A stretch of 33,904 nt of DNA from IMG/VR virus record IMGVR_UViG_3300042557_001434, positions 1 through 33,904 of that record; one strand, 5' to 3'. The notes under the pieces are model-generated. The model was given only the letters and a program-made list of their open reading frames with translations, did not search any database and was not told the DNA's origin. Source of the DNA: a virus. The position numbers and the translations under genes are program-made. This document shows, one piece after another, positions 1-7,520 of this stretch. Numbering within the stretch: position 1 is the stretch's first letter; each line of letters begins with the position of its first letter.

Positions 1-65
1 CCAATAGTTTTAGTTGAGATATCAAGACCTAAAACTTTAGGTGTGTTTTTAATTTGTTTTGCCAT
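1..65 (-). CDS. Partial gene, N-terminus of a putative RuvC/RNase H-like nuclease
   Basis: An ATG at 65-63 opens a frame that runs off the left edge after 21 full codons, beginning MAKQIKNTPKVLGLDISTKT. The segment VLGLDIST-x-T-I-G resembles the first beta strand of RNase H-fold nucleases such as RuvC, where the Asp after the hydrophobic run is the first catalytic metal ligand (D15 here). Phage Holliday-junction resolvases often start this way, but the same fold start also occurs in ASKHA-type proteins, and only one strand is visible. It lies 37 bases beyond the stop of the 929-residue gene on the same strand. The start is well supported; the function is a guess from one motif. Confidence 0.45.
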   Translation of the reverse strand, partial: MAKQIKNTPKVLGLDISTKTI

Positions 66-102
66 AAATTAATTCTAACATAAAAAATTTTAAACTGAAT
101 GT

Positions 103-2892
103 TTAGAAATCTAATTTGATGACAAACTGTTGTATTCCTTGTCTTATTACCGGCGATTGTAATTTTGATATAACCATAATATCTTTGTTATCATCAAGTA
201 AGGCAATTTCGGTAACATATGATTTTGTTCCTTGTTTCCAAGTCGGATTTGATGTGTTTTGGAACTCAGTAAAATTAAGATTAATCTTATAGTTCATTTC
301 ATATATTGTTGCTTGAATATCTGTCTCTATTGATCCATAGAAATAATACTCATCACCAAAATTAAGATTGGGTGTTGTCGTACCAAGAGTCGTAAGATTA
401 ATATAGTCATTCAAATTATATGTTGGCGCAGAATCATAAAGATCTTTTGTAATAATAAATGTGGTACCAGTTAATGCGGCCTCAGTTATATAACCATTTA
501 ATGTTTCACCACTTAATGAATCTGTAAAATCAATTATTTTCCAACCTGAAGATGTTGGTCTTTGACCTGTTGTTACTTTTTGTGCTAATATTTCTAATCT
601 ATTAGCAAAGAAACCTGTTGGTATATCACAACTTGTTGGACAATATGTTGTTGTTGTAGTCGTATTTAACCTCAATGGATAATATACAGTTTCTTTTAGT
701 GTTGGGATATCTTGTTGTGATAATAAAACCGATTCATTACACCAGATTAAACCATTTCCAGATTCGGTTGTTATAATATTAAGAGTCTCTGTTAATATAA
801 AACAAGTTTCACTAGGTGGTAATGTTGTTGTTGACGTTGTTGGAAAAAATGTTGTTGAGGTTGTTGTTGGGTTAAATATAGGTTGGTTTAAACATTTAAA
901 CTCAGCCCCAAATCTAACAGCAACATTTTTAGATGTATCAGGATTACAATCATTATTATTTCCAGAAATTTTTGAGTAGTAATTTGAATGTAATGAATTT
1001 GTAAATTCAGTGTCATTTGAAAACCTATAAGTTACAAACATTGTCTCGTTACTACTAGTTAAAACACCATCAATAGTTGATGTCGCTACACCACAAGTAT
1101 TTGGTGTGATTAAAGAGATCTGAGGTGCTGATAATGTCCAGTTTCTGTTAGATTTATAAGACATCGCAGCAATTATTTCCTCATCATCAATTATAACTAA
1201 TTTACTATCTGGGAATACCTTACCAATTCTACTTGGGATTCCATTAGCGTTTCTATTTGTGTCCCATAGATGGTAATACCTTATTCCTGGTTGATTCATT
1301 CCATCATTTTTGGTTGACTCAATATAGTTAACCTTAAATAAATCTAAATCATCAAAATTTGGTGGGTCAACCCAGAAGGTTTCACCAAAACAACATTCAG
1401 GGTTTTTATGCCACATTAACCAAGGAATGTGTAATTTAAAGTTTCTTGCTTGCCCTGTTGTATCTTCTGGATTTGATGGGTTGTATGGTTGTAATGCAAA
1501 TTTTTCACCATAGAAGAAATCAATAGTTTGATTTGTATAATGAATAATTGCAATTGCTTTTTGTTCTTCTGGTTTAACTTGTACTATCTCATCAAATGAA
1601 TTATAATAATATACATAGTCGGTGTCTGTTTGACCAGAACTTGAATTATATCCAAAATATTCTTTTGTCCCAATATAATCTATTGATCCAAACTGATCAT
1701 ATCCTTCATAGACAGTTGAATTAAGTCCGGCTGGGTTTTCAGTCCAAGGAATATTCATATTCCAAACTTTAACATCAAATTGATCTATATCACAAACTGA
1801 TTCAAAATTTATCACATCATCGGACCAATGTGGTCTTGGTGTAATACTATCATATAAAGATGTCATTTTAGGTGGATAAATAACAGTTCTTGCGTAACAG
1901 TCAAATACCAAACCTGAAAAATCTGGTGTGTTTCTATCTAAAGTTATTTCGTTTTCACATATTGCAACAATCTTATATGTTAAAATGTGATAACAAGAGT
2001 TCATTGGCATTTCACACTTAGCATCCGGTGGTGGAGGACAAGCTCTACTTGGTGTTGGTGTTACACATGGTGTTGTAGATGGTGTAGGTGTTGGCGTAGG
2101 TGATGCACAAGGATCGTAGTTTGGTGTTATACTTGGTGTTGGTGTTACAGTAGGTGTCGGTGTTGGTGAAACAACTGGTGTTGTGTCACAATCATCCCAA
2201 ACTAAAAAGAAATCATCTTCGGTCAACATAAATTCATCCAATTCAGTCATGATTATACATGTTTCTAAAATTGGTTGTGGTGTTGTACTAGGTGTTGGGG
2301 TTGGTGTTGGGGTTGGTTGTGGTGGATAATTACAACCACAATTTTTTAACCCATTTCCATCATAATAGATTGTTATTATGTCGCCAACTGATGGTTCATT
2401 AATGTTATAAAGATCACACTGATCGTAAATTAATTTTACTTTATTTGTCCCAACAAGTGTTGCCATGTCAATAACATAATTTGCCGAAACAACATACTTT
2501 GTATTTGTTAATACATTCCAGTTTACACTTGACCCTGTTGTTACACCACCAAAAAAACCACGTAAAGGTGCTCTATTAAATACTGGTTCAACTACTGAAT
2601 CCATGTATGGTATACCAAACGTGTTTCCAGCACTTCCATCAACATAATAAGGGTATTTTACACTTTGTCTATTTGATTGCGGAACACCAGATGAATTTTG
2701 TGTATTAAATGGTGGTTCCAACACAAAACTATTTGGTTGATTATAGTTTAGTGGTGTTTTATCATATGAGACCTCACTATCACCAATTTGGAAATAAGAT
2801 ATTTTAAAATTACCTTGGGACAGTTTTTGTCTTCCTGTGTCGGTAACTCTAGTGTTAACTAATCCTGATGTATTTTTAAGTATATAACTCAT
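103..2892 (-). CDS. Large tail/fibre structural protein with Pro/Thr linkers
   Basis: This 929-residue protein has no enzymatic motif that I recognise. The N-terminus (about 1-45, containing RVTDTGRQKLSQG and ISYFQIGDSEV) and the C-terminus (EIALLDDNKDIMVISKL, ending in VIKLDF) have the style of baseplate or fibre-attachment proteins, in which a C-terminal strand reads 'EIGLyDe.g.lvaigkl'. Between them are low-complexity Pro/Thr linkers at about 192-205, 240-282 and 674-693. The linkers flank two copies of a small Cys-bounded module, C212-C235 and C697-C718. Several Cys-rich patches follow (CGC 185-187, C262, C276, C285, C293, C300). An elongated virion surface protein is likely, probably part of the adsorption apparatus with its upstream neighbours. 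The ATG at 2892 is preceded by TATTTAT six bases upstream. Confidence 0.7.
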   Translation of the reverse strand: MSYILKNTSGLVNTRVTDTGRQKLSQGNFKISYFQIGDSEVSYDKTPLNYNQPNSFVLEPPFNTQNSSGVPQSNRQSVKYPYYVDGSAGNTFGIPYMDSVVEPVFNRAPLRGFFGGVTTGSSVNWNVLTNTKYVVSANYVIDMATLVGTNKVKLIYDQCDLYNINEPSVGDIITIYYDGNGLKNCGCNYPPQPTPTPTPTPSTTPQPILETCIIMTELDEFMLTEDDFFLVWDDCDTTPVVSPTPTPTVTPTPSITPNYDPCASPTPTPTPSTTPCVTPTPSRACPPPPDAKCEMPMNSCYHILTYKIVAICENEITLDRNTPDFSGLVFDCYARTVIYPPKMTSLYDSITPRPHWSDDVINFESVCDIDQFDVKVWNMNIPWTENPAGLNSTVYEGYDQFGSIDYIGTKEYFGYNSSSGQTDTDYVYYYNSFDEIVQVKPEEQKAIAIIHYTNQTIDFFYGEKFALQPYNPSNPEDTTGQARNFKLHIPWLMWHKNPECCFGETFWVDPPNFDDLDLFKVNYIESTKNDGMNQPGIRYYHLWDTNRNANGIPSRIGKVFPDSKLVIIDDEEIIAAMSYKSNRNWTLSAPQISLITPNTCGVATSTIDGVLTSSNETMFVTYRFSNDTEFTNSLHSNYYSKISGNNNDCNPDTSKNVAVRFGAEFKCLNQPIFNPTTTSTTFFPTTSTTTLPPSETCFILTETLNIITTESGNGLIWCNESVLLSQQDIPTLKETVYYPLRLNTTTTTTYCPTSCDIPTGFFANRLEILAQKVTTGQRPTSSGWKIIDFTDSLSGETLNGYITEAALTGTTFIITKDLYDSAPTYNLNDYINLTTLGTTTPNLNFGDEYYFYGSIETDIQATIYEMNYKINLNFTEFQNTSNPTWKQGTKSYVTEIALLDDNKDIMVISKLQSPVIRQGIQQFVIKLDF
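814..873 (-). repeat. Thr/Ser-rich linker with TTFFP motif
   Basis: Encodes residues 674-693 of the 929-residue protein, a Thr/Ser stretch broken by FFP and LPP. A 16-base string within it (about 840-855, plus strand TTGGAAAAAATGTTGT) recurs twice in the 531-residue gene at about 4267-4322, so the linkers of the two genes are related at DNA level. Confidence 0.6.
2047..2175 (-). repeat. Pro/Thr (PTPTP) linker repeats, distal block
   Basis: Encodes residues 240-282 of the 929-residue protein. Tandem Pro-Thr dipeptides are interrupted by short Cys-containing spacers (DPCAS, TPCVT). The DNA is a degenerate 6-base repeat (GGTGTT/GGTGTA/GGTGTC on the plus strand), so gain or loss of units keeps the frame. 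Confidence 0.75.
2278..2319 (-). repeat. Pro/Thr (PTPTP) linker repeats, proximal block
   Basis: Encodes residues 192-205 of the 929-residue protein, directly before the first Cys-bounded module. Same 6-base periodicity as the block at 2047-2175 and the linker at 8575-8695. Confidence 0.75.
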
Positions 2893-2945
2893 TTGTAAAT
2901 AAATATCATTTGTTTCATTTTATATGTTTGGTGTTGTTATTTATC

Positions 2946-4541
2946 CTAAATACCTCTACTTTGTGCTTCTTGTATTATAAGTATATTGCAACATTCACAC
3001 CCTTGTATCTTAGCGTTATTAATGTATGCGTTTGTATTACTTGCCGCATCATAACAAGCTGGTGATGGTAAAACAGGACTAACTGTGTTGAATATCACAC
3101 CAGAAAAAGTTGATGTGTTATTTAGTGTAACGTTAGACCAAGTTGAAAGTGTTGTTGTAATATATGTTGTTCCATTACATAAGTTTGTTGTTGTTATATT
3201 ATTAATAATTGGTGAATTTGGAATCACTGGGGATCCATTTACCAAAATGTTTGCACCAGAATTATTTGTTGCTGAAGTTGGTAATGGTGCGACACTAAAC
3301 TGTGAATTAGTGATCAAATCAAAAACAACATCAACACCATTTGGTAGTGCTGGTGTTATTGAAATACTTAAATTATTTCCAGATCTAATAAGTGCAATGT
3401 TGTAAGTTATTGGTGAAGAACTAGATGTTATTGTAACAATTTGTGTTTGTAAAGAACCTGTGGAATCTTTAGTAACAATTGAGTAATTTCCACTACCTAA
3501 ATTATTGAATATCGGATTAAACTGAAATGTTGTTCCTCCATTTTTTGAGTATTGGTATGGTGGAACACCACCACTTGCTGAAACAATTATAGAACCATTA
3601 CTACCACAAGAAGGATTATTACTTGTTAATTGCATTGATAGTGGTGGTAAATTATCACAACTTCCTTCTACAACTGTTATTATAGTTTTACCAGCACCTA
3701 AAATTTGCCAACCATTTAATGGTGGTGTGTCTGGATTTGGGTTATAAACAACAAAACTTGTATTACCAGAAATTAACCAATCTTCTGTTGTTCCTGTGTT
3801 CCAATACATAAAAAATTCACTATCACTAGATAACCAACTTGGTTTATCATTAAAAATACCATTATATATAAAATCTGAAAATTCTGACTGAAATGTATTA
3901 CCAATTGGTGTTGTATATATTACACACAAATCATCAAATTGTGGTAAAATTGTTGTACTTGTTGTTGTGGTTACTGGAGATGGTGTTTCGGCAGATAAAA
4001 TACAAGTTGATGTAATTAAAAAATCACCATATGAATCTGTAACTGTCGCTTTATATTCCCCAACACCTAAATTATTTATTGTTGTTCCAACACTTCCATT
4101 TTCCCATAATATTTCATATGGTGGTGTTCCTCCTGTAATATACAAAGATGCGGAACCGTCAAATGTGTCACTAAAACTAGGATCAATACTAACACATTCA
4201 ACACCCATAGGAAATATTGTTATTACATCACATTCATTTGTTGGTTCTAGTGGTGTGTTTGGTGATGGAAAAAATGTTGTAGTTGTGGTTGTAATTGGAA
4301 AAAATGTTGTAGTTGTGGTTGTTAGTGCAAGACAAACACCATCCACACATCCACCAAGTAATGTTGTACTTGTAGGTAATCTAGTGGCTCCATTAAAATT
4401 ACTAATATCATTTGTACAAAAATTATAAATATTTCCAAAAGTAATTGGTATAAATTGTGTGATGTTATCACAATCAGTATATGATGCTAAACCAGTTGCT
4501 TCAGCAGTAAATTCATAACAATTACAAGTAGAACTTCCCAT
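2946..4541 (-). CDS. SprB-repeat-containing surface/fibre protein
   Basis: 531 residues. After a Cys-containing N-terminal region (CNCYEF, YTDCDN) come tandem Thr-rich linkers ending in FFP. Two segments then match the pattern of SprB repeats, the module of flavobacterial gliding-motility adhesins: one with GGTPPYEILWENGS then GVGEYKATVTDSYG, the other with GGVPPYQYSKNGG then GSGNYSIVTKDSTG. Another TTTTSTTILP linker separates the first repeat from the middle of the protein. The C-terminus holds CECC. No signal peptide is visible, as expected for a virion protein. It lies just after the glycosyltransferase-like gene and before the 929-residue protein, and a TATTTAT element precedes the start by four bases. 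A host-recognition fibre or decoration protein is the likely role; the exact position in the virion is unknown. Confidence 0.7.
   Translation of the reverse strand: MGSSTCNCYEFTAEATGLASYTDCDNITQFIPITFGNIYNFCTNDISNFNGATRLPTSTTLLGGCVDGVCLALTTTTTTFFPITTTTTTFFPSPNTPLEPTNECDVITIFPMGVECVSIDPSFSDTFDGSASLYITGGTPPYEILWENGSVGTTINNLGVGEYKATVTDSYGDFLITSTCILSAETPSPVTTTTSTTILPQFDDLCVIYTTPIGNTFQSEFSDFIYNGIFNDKPSWLSSDSEFFMYWNTGTTEDWLISGNTSFVVYNPNPDTPPLNGWQILGAGKTIITVVEGSCDNLPPLSMQLTSNNPSCGSNGSIIVSASGGVPPYQYSKNGGTTFQFNPIFNNLGSGNYSIVTKDSTGSLQTQIVTITSSSSPITYNIALIRSGNNLSISITPALPNGVDVVFDLITNSQFSVAPLPTSATNNSGANILVNGSPVIPNSPIINNITTTNLCNGTTYITTTLSTWSNVTLNNTSTFSGVIFNTVSPVLPSPACYDAASNTNAYINNAKIQGCECCNILIIQEAQSRGI
4267..4322 (-). 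repeat. Exact 26-base tandem repeat encoding Thr-rich TTFFP linker
   Basis: A 26-base string occurs at 4267-4292 and again without change at 4297-4322 (period 30). It encodes two copies of a Thr-run followed by FFP in the 531-residue protein. Exact identity suggests recent duplication or gene conversion. Confidence 0.8.
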
Positions 4542-4553
4542 ATTAATAAATAA

Positions 4554-5531
4554 TCAATTATTTGTTTTTTCAATATAAGATTTCATAACTTCTATATATT
4601 TTATTGTTGAGCTTTTTGTGTCAACATAATTAAAATAAGTTGGGTCCTCTATTAATTTTTTAATTGGGTCTATGTTTATAAACTCGCCTTTATAAAACTT
4701 TGTTTTTTTGAGGTCGTCTGTAACACCTGCCATGTGTAATATTGTGTGTTTTTTATAAACATCAACACTATCTGTTGCCCAGGAAAATGAAAGTTCATTA
4801 ACAACTTTTGTTTTAAAGTTGTGTAACCATAGATTCCATAATACTGACCACATTTCAGCAGTCCAAAATTGTATTTGACCTGGATTTATTGGAAACTTTC
4901 GTTGGTAGATCAACATATTATTGTATAATGTAAAAGAATCTAAATATATTTTTTCCCAAAGTTTGTAATCAGTATTTTTTATAATATATTGACCTCCGCC
5001 AGAATTTTTTTGATTTTCTTTTATTAGATCAACACTTATACCTATTGTGTCAGCCATTTCTTTTAAAAGTTGACCTTTTTCAGAAGTTGGGTGTTGTGAT
5101 TCGTATCTTCTACAACAATCCATAATATAATCATACCCAATATATCCAATTGTATCTGAAAGATAACATATATCATCATTCATCATTTTTTCAAAATCTG
5201 GTAATTCTCTAAATATGATATCTGCATCATGTAAGAAAAAACATTTACCATATTGTGGATATTGTTCTAACCACTTATAAAGTAAAAAAGGTTTAATACT
5301 TGGTATATATCTTTTATTAACTCTTTCATCTTTATATGAGTGAATGTTAATTCCTATTTCTTTCAGTTCGTTAGCACCTTGAGATAATTGGTTATTTCCT
5401 ATTGTTGAGAATATTACGTGGATATTTTTAGGGTCAATTCCTTTTTCTATAAAATTGTGTGTGTATAACTTTACTTGCCAATGAAAATACGGAACGTCAG
5501 GTTGTGCCGTTACAAATACAATATCTTTCAT
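4554..5531 (-). CDS. Putative GT-A-type glycosyltransferase
   Basis: 325 residues. The N-terminus reads DIVFVTAQ followed by a Rossmann-like alternation, and residues 97-107 read CFFLHDADIIF. D102-A-D104 fits the DxD metal/nucleotide-sugar site of GT-A glycosyltransferases, where Asp residues hold the divalent cation and sugar diphosphate. GGGQYII at about 178-184 resembles the conserved acceptor-side segment found in many such enzymes. The acceptor is not evident. The gene sits inside the fibre cluster, so a sugar could be added to fibre proteins rich in Ser/Thr, or host surface glycans could be modified; both are inference. No membrane segment is visible. The start is ATG; no TATTTAT element is seen upstream. 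Confidence 0.6.
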   Translation of the reverse strand: MKDIVFVTAQPDVPYFHWQVKLYTHNFIEKGIDPKNIHVIFSTIGNNQLSQGANELKEIGINIHSYKDERVNKRYIPSIKPFLLYKWLEQYPQYGKCFFLHDADIIFRELPDFEKMMNDDICYLSDTIGYIGYDYIMDCCRRYESQHPTSEKGQLLKEMADTIGISVDLIKENQKNSGGGQYIIKNTDYKLWEKIYLDSFTLYNNMLIYQRKFPINPGQIQFWTAEMWSVLWNLWLHNFKTKVVNELSFSWATDSVDVYKKHTILHMAGVTDDLKKTKFYKGEFINIDPIKKLIEDPTYFNYVDTKSSTIKYIEVMKSYIEKTNN

Positions 5532-5565
5532 ATTGAAAATATATTGTTAAATTTTTTAAAGTGAA

Positions 5566-7191
5566 CTAATTTACTTGGTTGATAGTAACAATAAGAGATG
5601 GGATTGCGGGTACACTTCCAGCGGCTGGTTGATGTTTTATTGACAATTGGTTATCTACATTACTATTTATTTCCCATTTTAATTCAACATATTCATTTGG
5701 TGTTGTAGTACTAAAAAAGAAATTCCAAGCAGGAACAACATATACACTATTTGAAGGAAATCCAATCTGACTAGCACTATATAATACATCAAGACCGTTT
5801 TGATAAAGCCATATGTGTGCGTGTGTAGAACTATTACCACCAGTTTTTACCATTTGAGCACTAAATGCTAAATTATAAACACCAGGATTTTGTATTACAA
5901 ATATTGTATTTGCACTTAAAATAATTCCAGTATTCCAAGAATCTGATGTGTTTGCCGACATAGTTAATACTGTATTAGCAAGACCTGTTTGGTCTCCAGT
6001 GTCATAAAAAGATGCGTAATTTTTATTTAAAGTACTTGTAATATCTCTTTGTTTAATAACACCTGTTGATATGTCTCTAACTAACATATTATCATTTGTA
6101 CTATCTGTTCCTGGGGTATTTTGTAATGCTAAATAATTTACGTGGAAAGTACAAGCTGATACTGATATTACATCTTTACCATATGTTGCCGACATTTCGT
6201 GATTAACGGTGTTTCCAGATCCACCTAAAATAGAGCCATATTGGTTGTTTGCTGTGTTTTGACGACCACCACCAACAAATGAATATAAACAAGATGCTGT
6301 ATTTCCAGAACCGCCAATTACCGTTGAATAAATACAACTTGATGTATTTCGACGACCTCCGCCGATAAATGAACCATTTCCTATTGATGTGTTTAGATAG
6401 CCGCCGCTTACGGTTGAATAGTTACAGATTGATGTGTTACACCAACCTCCACTAATAGTTGAATACCCTCCAATTGATGTGTTTTGTCTACCCCCGCTAA
6501 CGGTTGACCCTAAGTTGTCTGACAAATTACAATACCCACCACTTACGGTTGAGTGTTGATCTCCAGATGTATTTCTGAATCCACCACCAATAAAGGAATT
6601 ATCCCCTATTGATGTATTATTAAGACCTCCACTTACGGTTGAGTAATCAGCCTTTGATGTATTAAATATTCCCCCACCAACAAATGAGGCGTAACCACTT
6701 GATGTGTTATTAAAACCACTACCAACAAAAGAATAATCCCCACTTGTTGTGTTTCCAGAACCACTACCAACAAAAGAATAATCCCCTATTGTTATATTTG
6801 AATCTCCTCCACCAACAAATGAATAATCTCCAGACGATGTGTTAAGATAACCACCACTTACGGTTGAAGAATCTCCACTTGAGGTGTTAATATAACCCCC
6901 ACCAACAAATGAATAATTTCCAGACGCAGTATTTCCAGTTCCCCCACCGACAAGTGAGTAATCACCACTTGCATCAGATCCAACATTAATTCTTTGTGTT
7001 GAGTCCGTACCAGTTCCAACTTCATATAATTGTGTTTGACCAGATAAAATAGCGTCAGATACTTGTTGTATTGTTGCTTTGTATGATGATCCGGCAAAAT
7101 TTCCTTGTGACGTATCACCTGTTATTACAATATGTATTAAATCTTGTAAAGTTACACCAGTCGCTAAAGTCCTATCGGTAAGAAATCCCAT
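5566..7191 (-). CDS. Trimeric-type tail fibre with YadA-head-like repeats and C1q/TNF-like tip
   Basis: 541 residues in three parts. Residues 1-74 form an N-terminal region that could dock to the virion. Residues 75-329 are 17 tandem copies of a 15-residue unit with consensus SGdYStVsGGxxNTs, the style of trimeric adhesin head repeats (YadA/Hep_Hag) that fold as a left-handed beta-roll. Residues from about 330 on are a connector followed by a beta-rich domain (YASFYDTGDQT, GVYNLAFSAQMV, HIWLYQNG, PSLIVTINQVN at the end) that resembles C1q/TNF-like jelly-roll tips of phage fibres. The architecture strongly suggests a homotrimeric fibre with a receptor-binding tip. It ends in TAG, and a TATTTAT element lies 14 bases before the ATG. 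Confidence 0.75.
   Translation of the reverse strand: MGFLTDRTLATGVTLQDLIHIVITGDTSQGNFAGSSYKATIQQVSDAILSGQTQLYEVGTGTDSTQRINVGSDASGDYSLVGGGTGNTASGNYSFVGGGYINTSSGDSSTVSGGYLNTSSGDYSFVGGGDSNITIGDYSFVGSGSGNTTSGDYSFVGSGFNNTSSGYASFVGGGIFNTSKADYSTVSGGLNNTSIGDNSFIGGGFRNTSGDQHSTVSGGYCNLSDNLGSTVSGGRQNTSIGGYSTISGGWCNTSICNYSTVSGGYLNTSIGNGSFIGGGRRNTSSCIYSTVIGGSGNTASCLYSFVGGGRQNTANNQYGSILGGSGNTVNHEMSATYGKDVISVSACTFHVNYLALQNTPGTDSTNDNMLVRDISTGVIKQRDITSTLNKNYASFYDTGDQTGLANTVLTMSANTSDSWNTGIILSANTIFVIQNPGVYNLAFSAQMVKTGGNSSTHAHIWLYQNGLDVLYSASQIGFPSNSVYVVPAWNFFFSTTTPNEYVELKWEINSNVDNQLSIKHQPAAGSVPAIPSLIVTINQVN
6205..6969 (-). repeat. Seventeen 45-base coding repeats (15-residue beta-roll units)
   Basis: Encodes residues 75-329 of the fibre protein. 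The framework GG-x-x-N-T is constant, while the two residues before N-T change in nearly every copy (TG, YI, YL, DS, SG, FN, IF, LN, FR, YC, RQ, WC, YL, RR, SG, RQ, SG). It is a protein-coding repeat with diverged codons, not a CRISPR array. Confidence 0.85.
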
Positions 7192-7214
7192 TTTATATTT
7201 TTATAATAAATATT

Positions 7215-7520
7215 CTAATCTTGGAAAGTATAATCTATTCCGTCCATAAAAAAGAAATTAATCCCGTCTTGGAACTGTTTTACGGTTGGGAATAGGTCAC
7301 ATAGTAAAAATTCGCTATGGTCACAATTCACACAATTTGTAAATTTCAAAGTAAGTCCTGGGTATGTATCAAATAGTGGTGGTAATGTTAAAGCGATTGT
7401 TGGTGGAATGAAATCGTTTAGAGTTGCAATTAAAATACAATTATTTCCATAGATGTCACAACCCCACACATTAAATGGAACTGAAAAATTAAATACATTT
7501 GTTATAATAAGTTGTGTCAT
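7215..7520 (-). CDS. Small hypothetical protein in fibre cluster
   Basis: 101 residues, family not recognised. It is beta-rich and hydrophobic in parts (FNFSVPFNVWGCDIYGNNC, IALTLPPLF), with five Cys, two of them in NCVNCDH. The C-terminal part, TVKQFQDGINFFFMDGIDYTF, looks like a compact structural end. Its ATG overlaps the stop of the upstream 1104-residue gene by one base (TAATG), so translation is probably coupled and the product may be made in proportion to that protein. It could be an accessory fibre component or an assembly factor for it; nothing in the sequence decides between these. Confidence 0.55.
   Translation of the reverse strand: MTQLIITNVFNFSVPFNVWGCDIYGNNCILIATLNDFIPPTIALTLPPLFDTYPGLTLKFTNCVNCDHSEFLLCDLFPTVKQFQDGINFFFMDGIDYTFQD

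Noticed and set aside
3967-4428. Plus-strand open frame of 153 codons rich in Val
   Set aside because: It is the antisense of the Thr-rich linkers and SprB region of the 531-residue gene; the composition simply mirrors Thr codons.
6205-6969. Possible CRISPR array (17 spaced repeats)
   Set aside because: Units are contiguous, diverged at synonymous sites and in frame with a fibre protein; there are no spacers.
5566-7191. Diversity-generating retroelement target
   Set aside because: No reverse transcriptase, accessory gene or template repeat is visible in the window; variable residues are not dominated by adenine-substituted codons at a C-terminal lectin fold.
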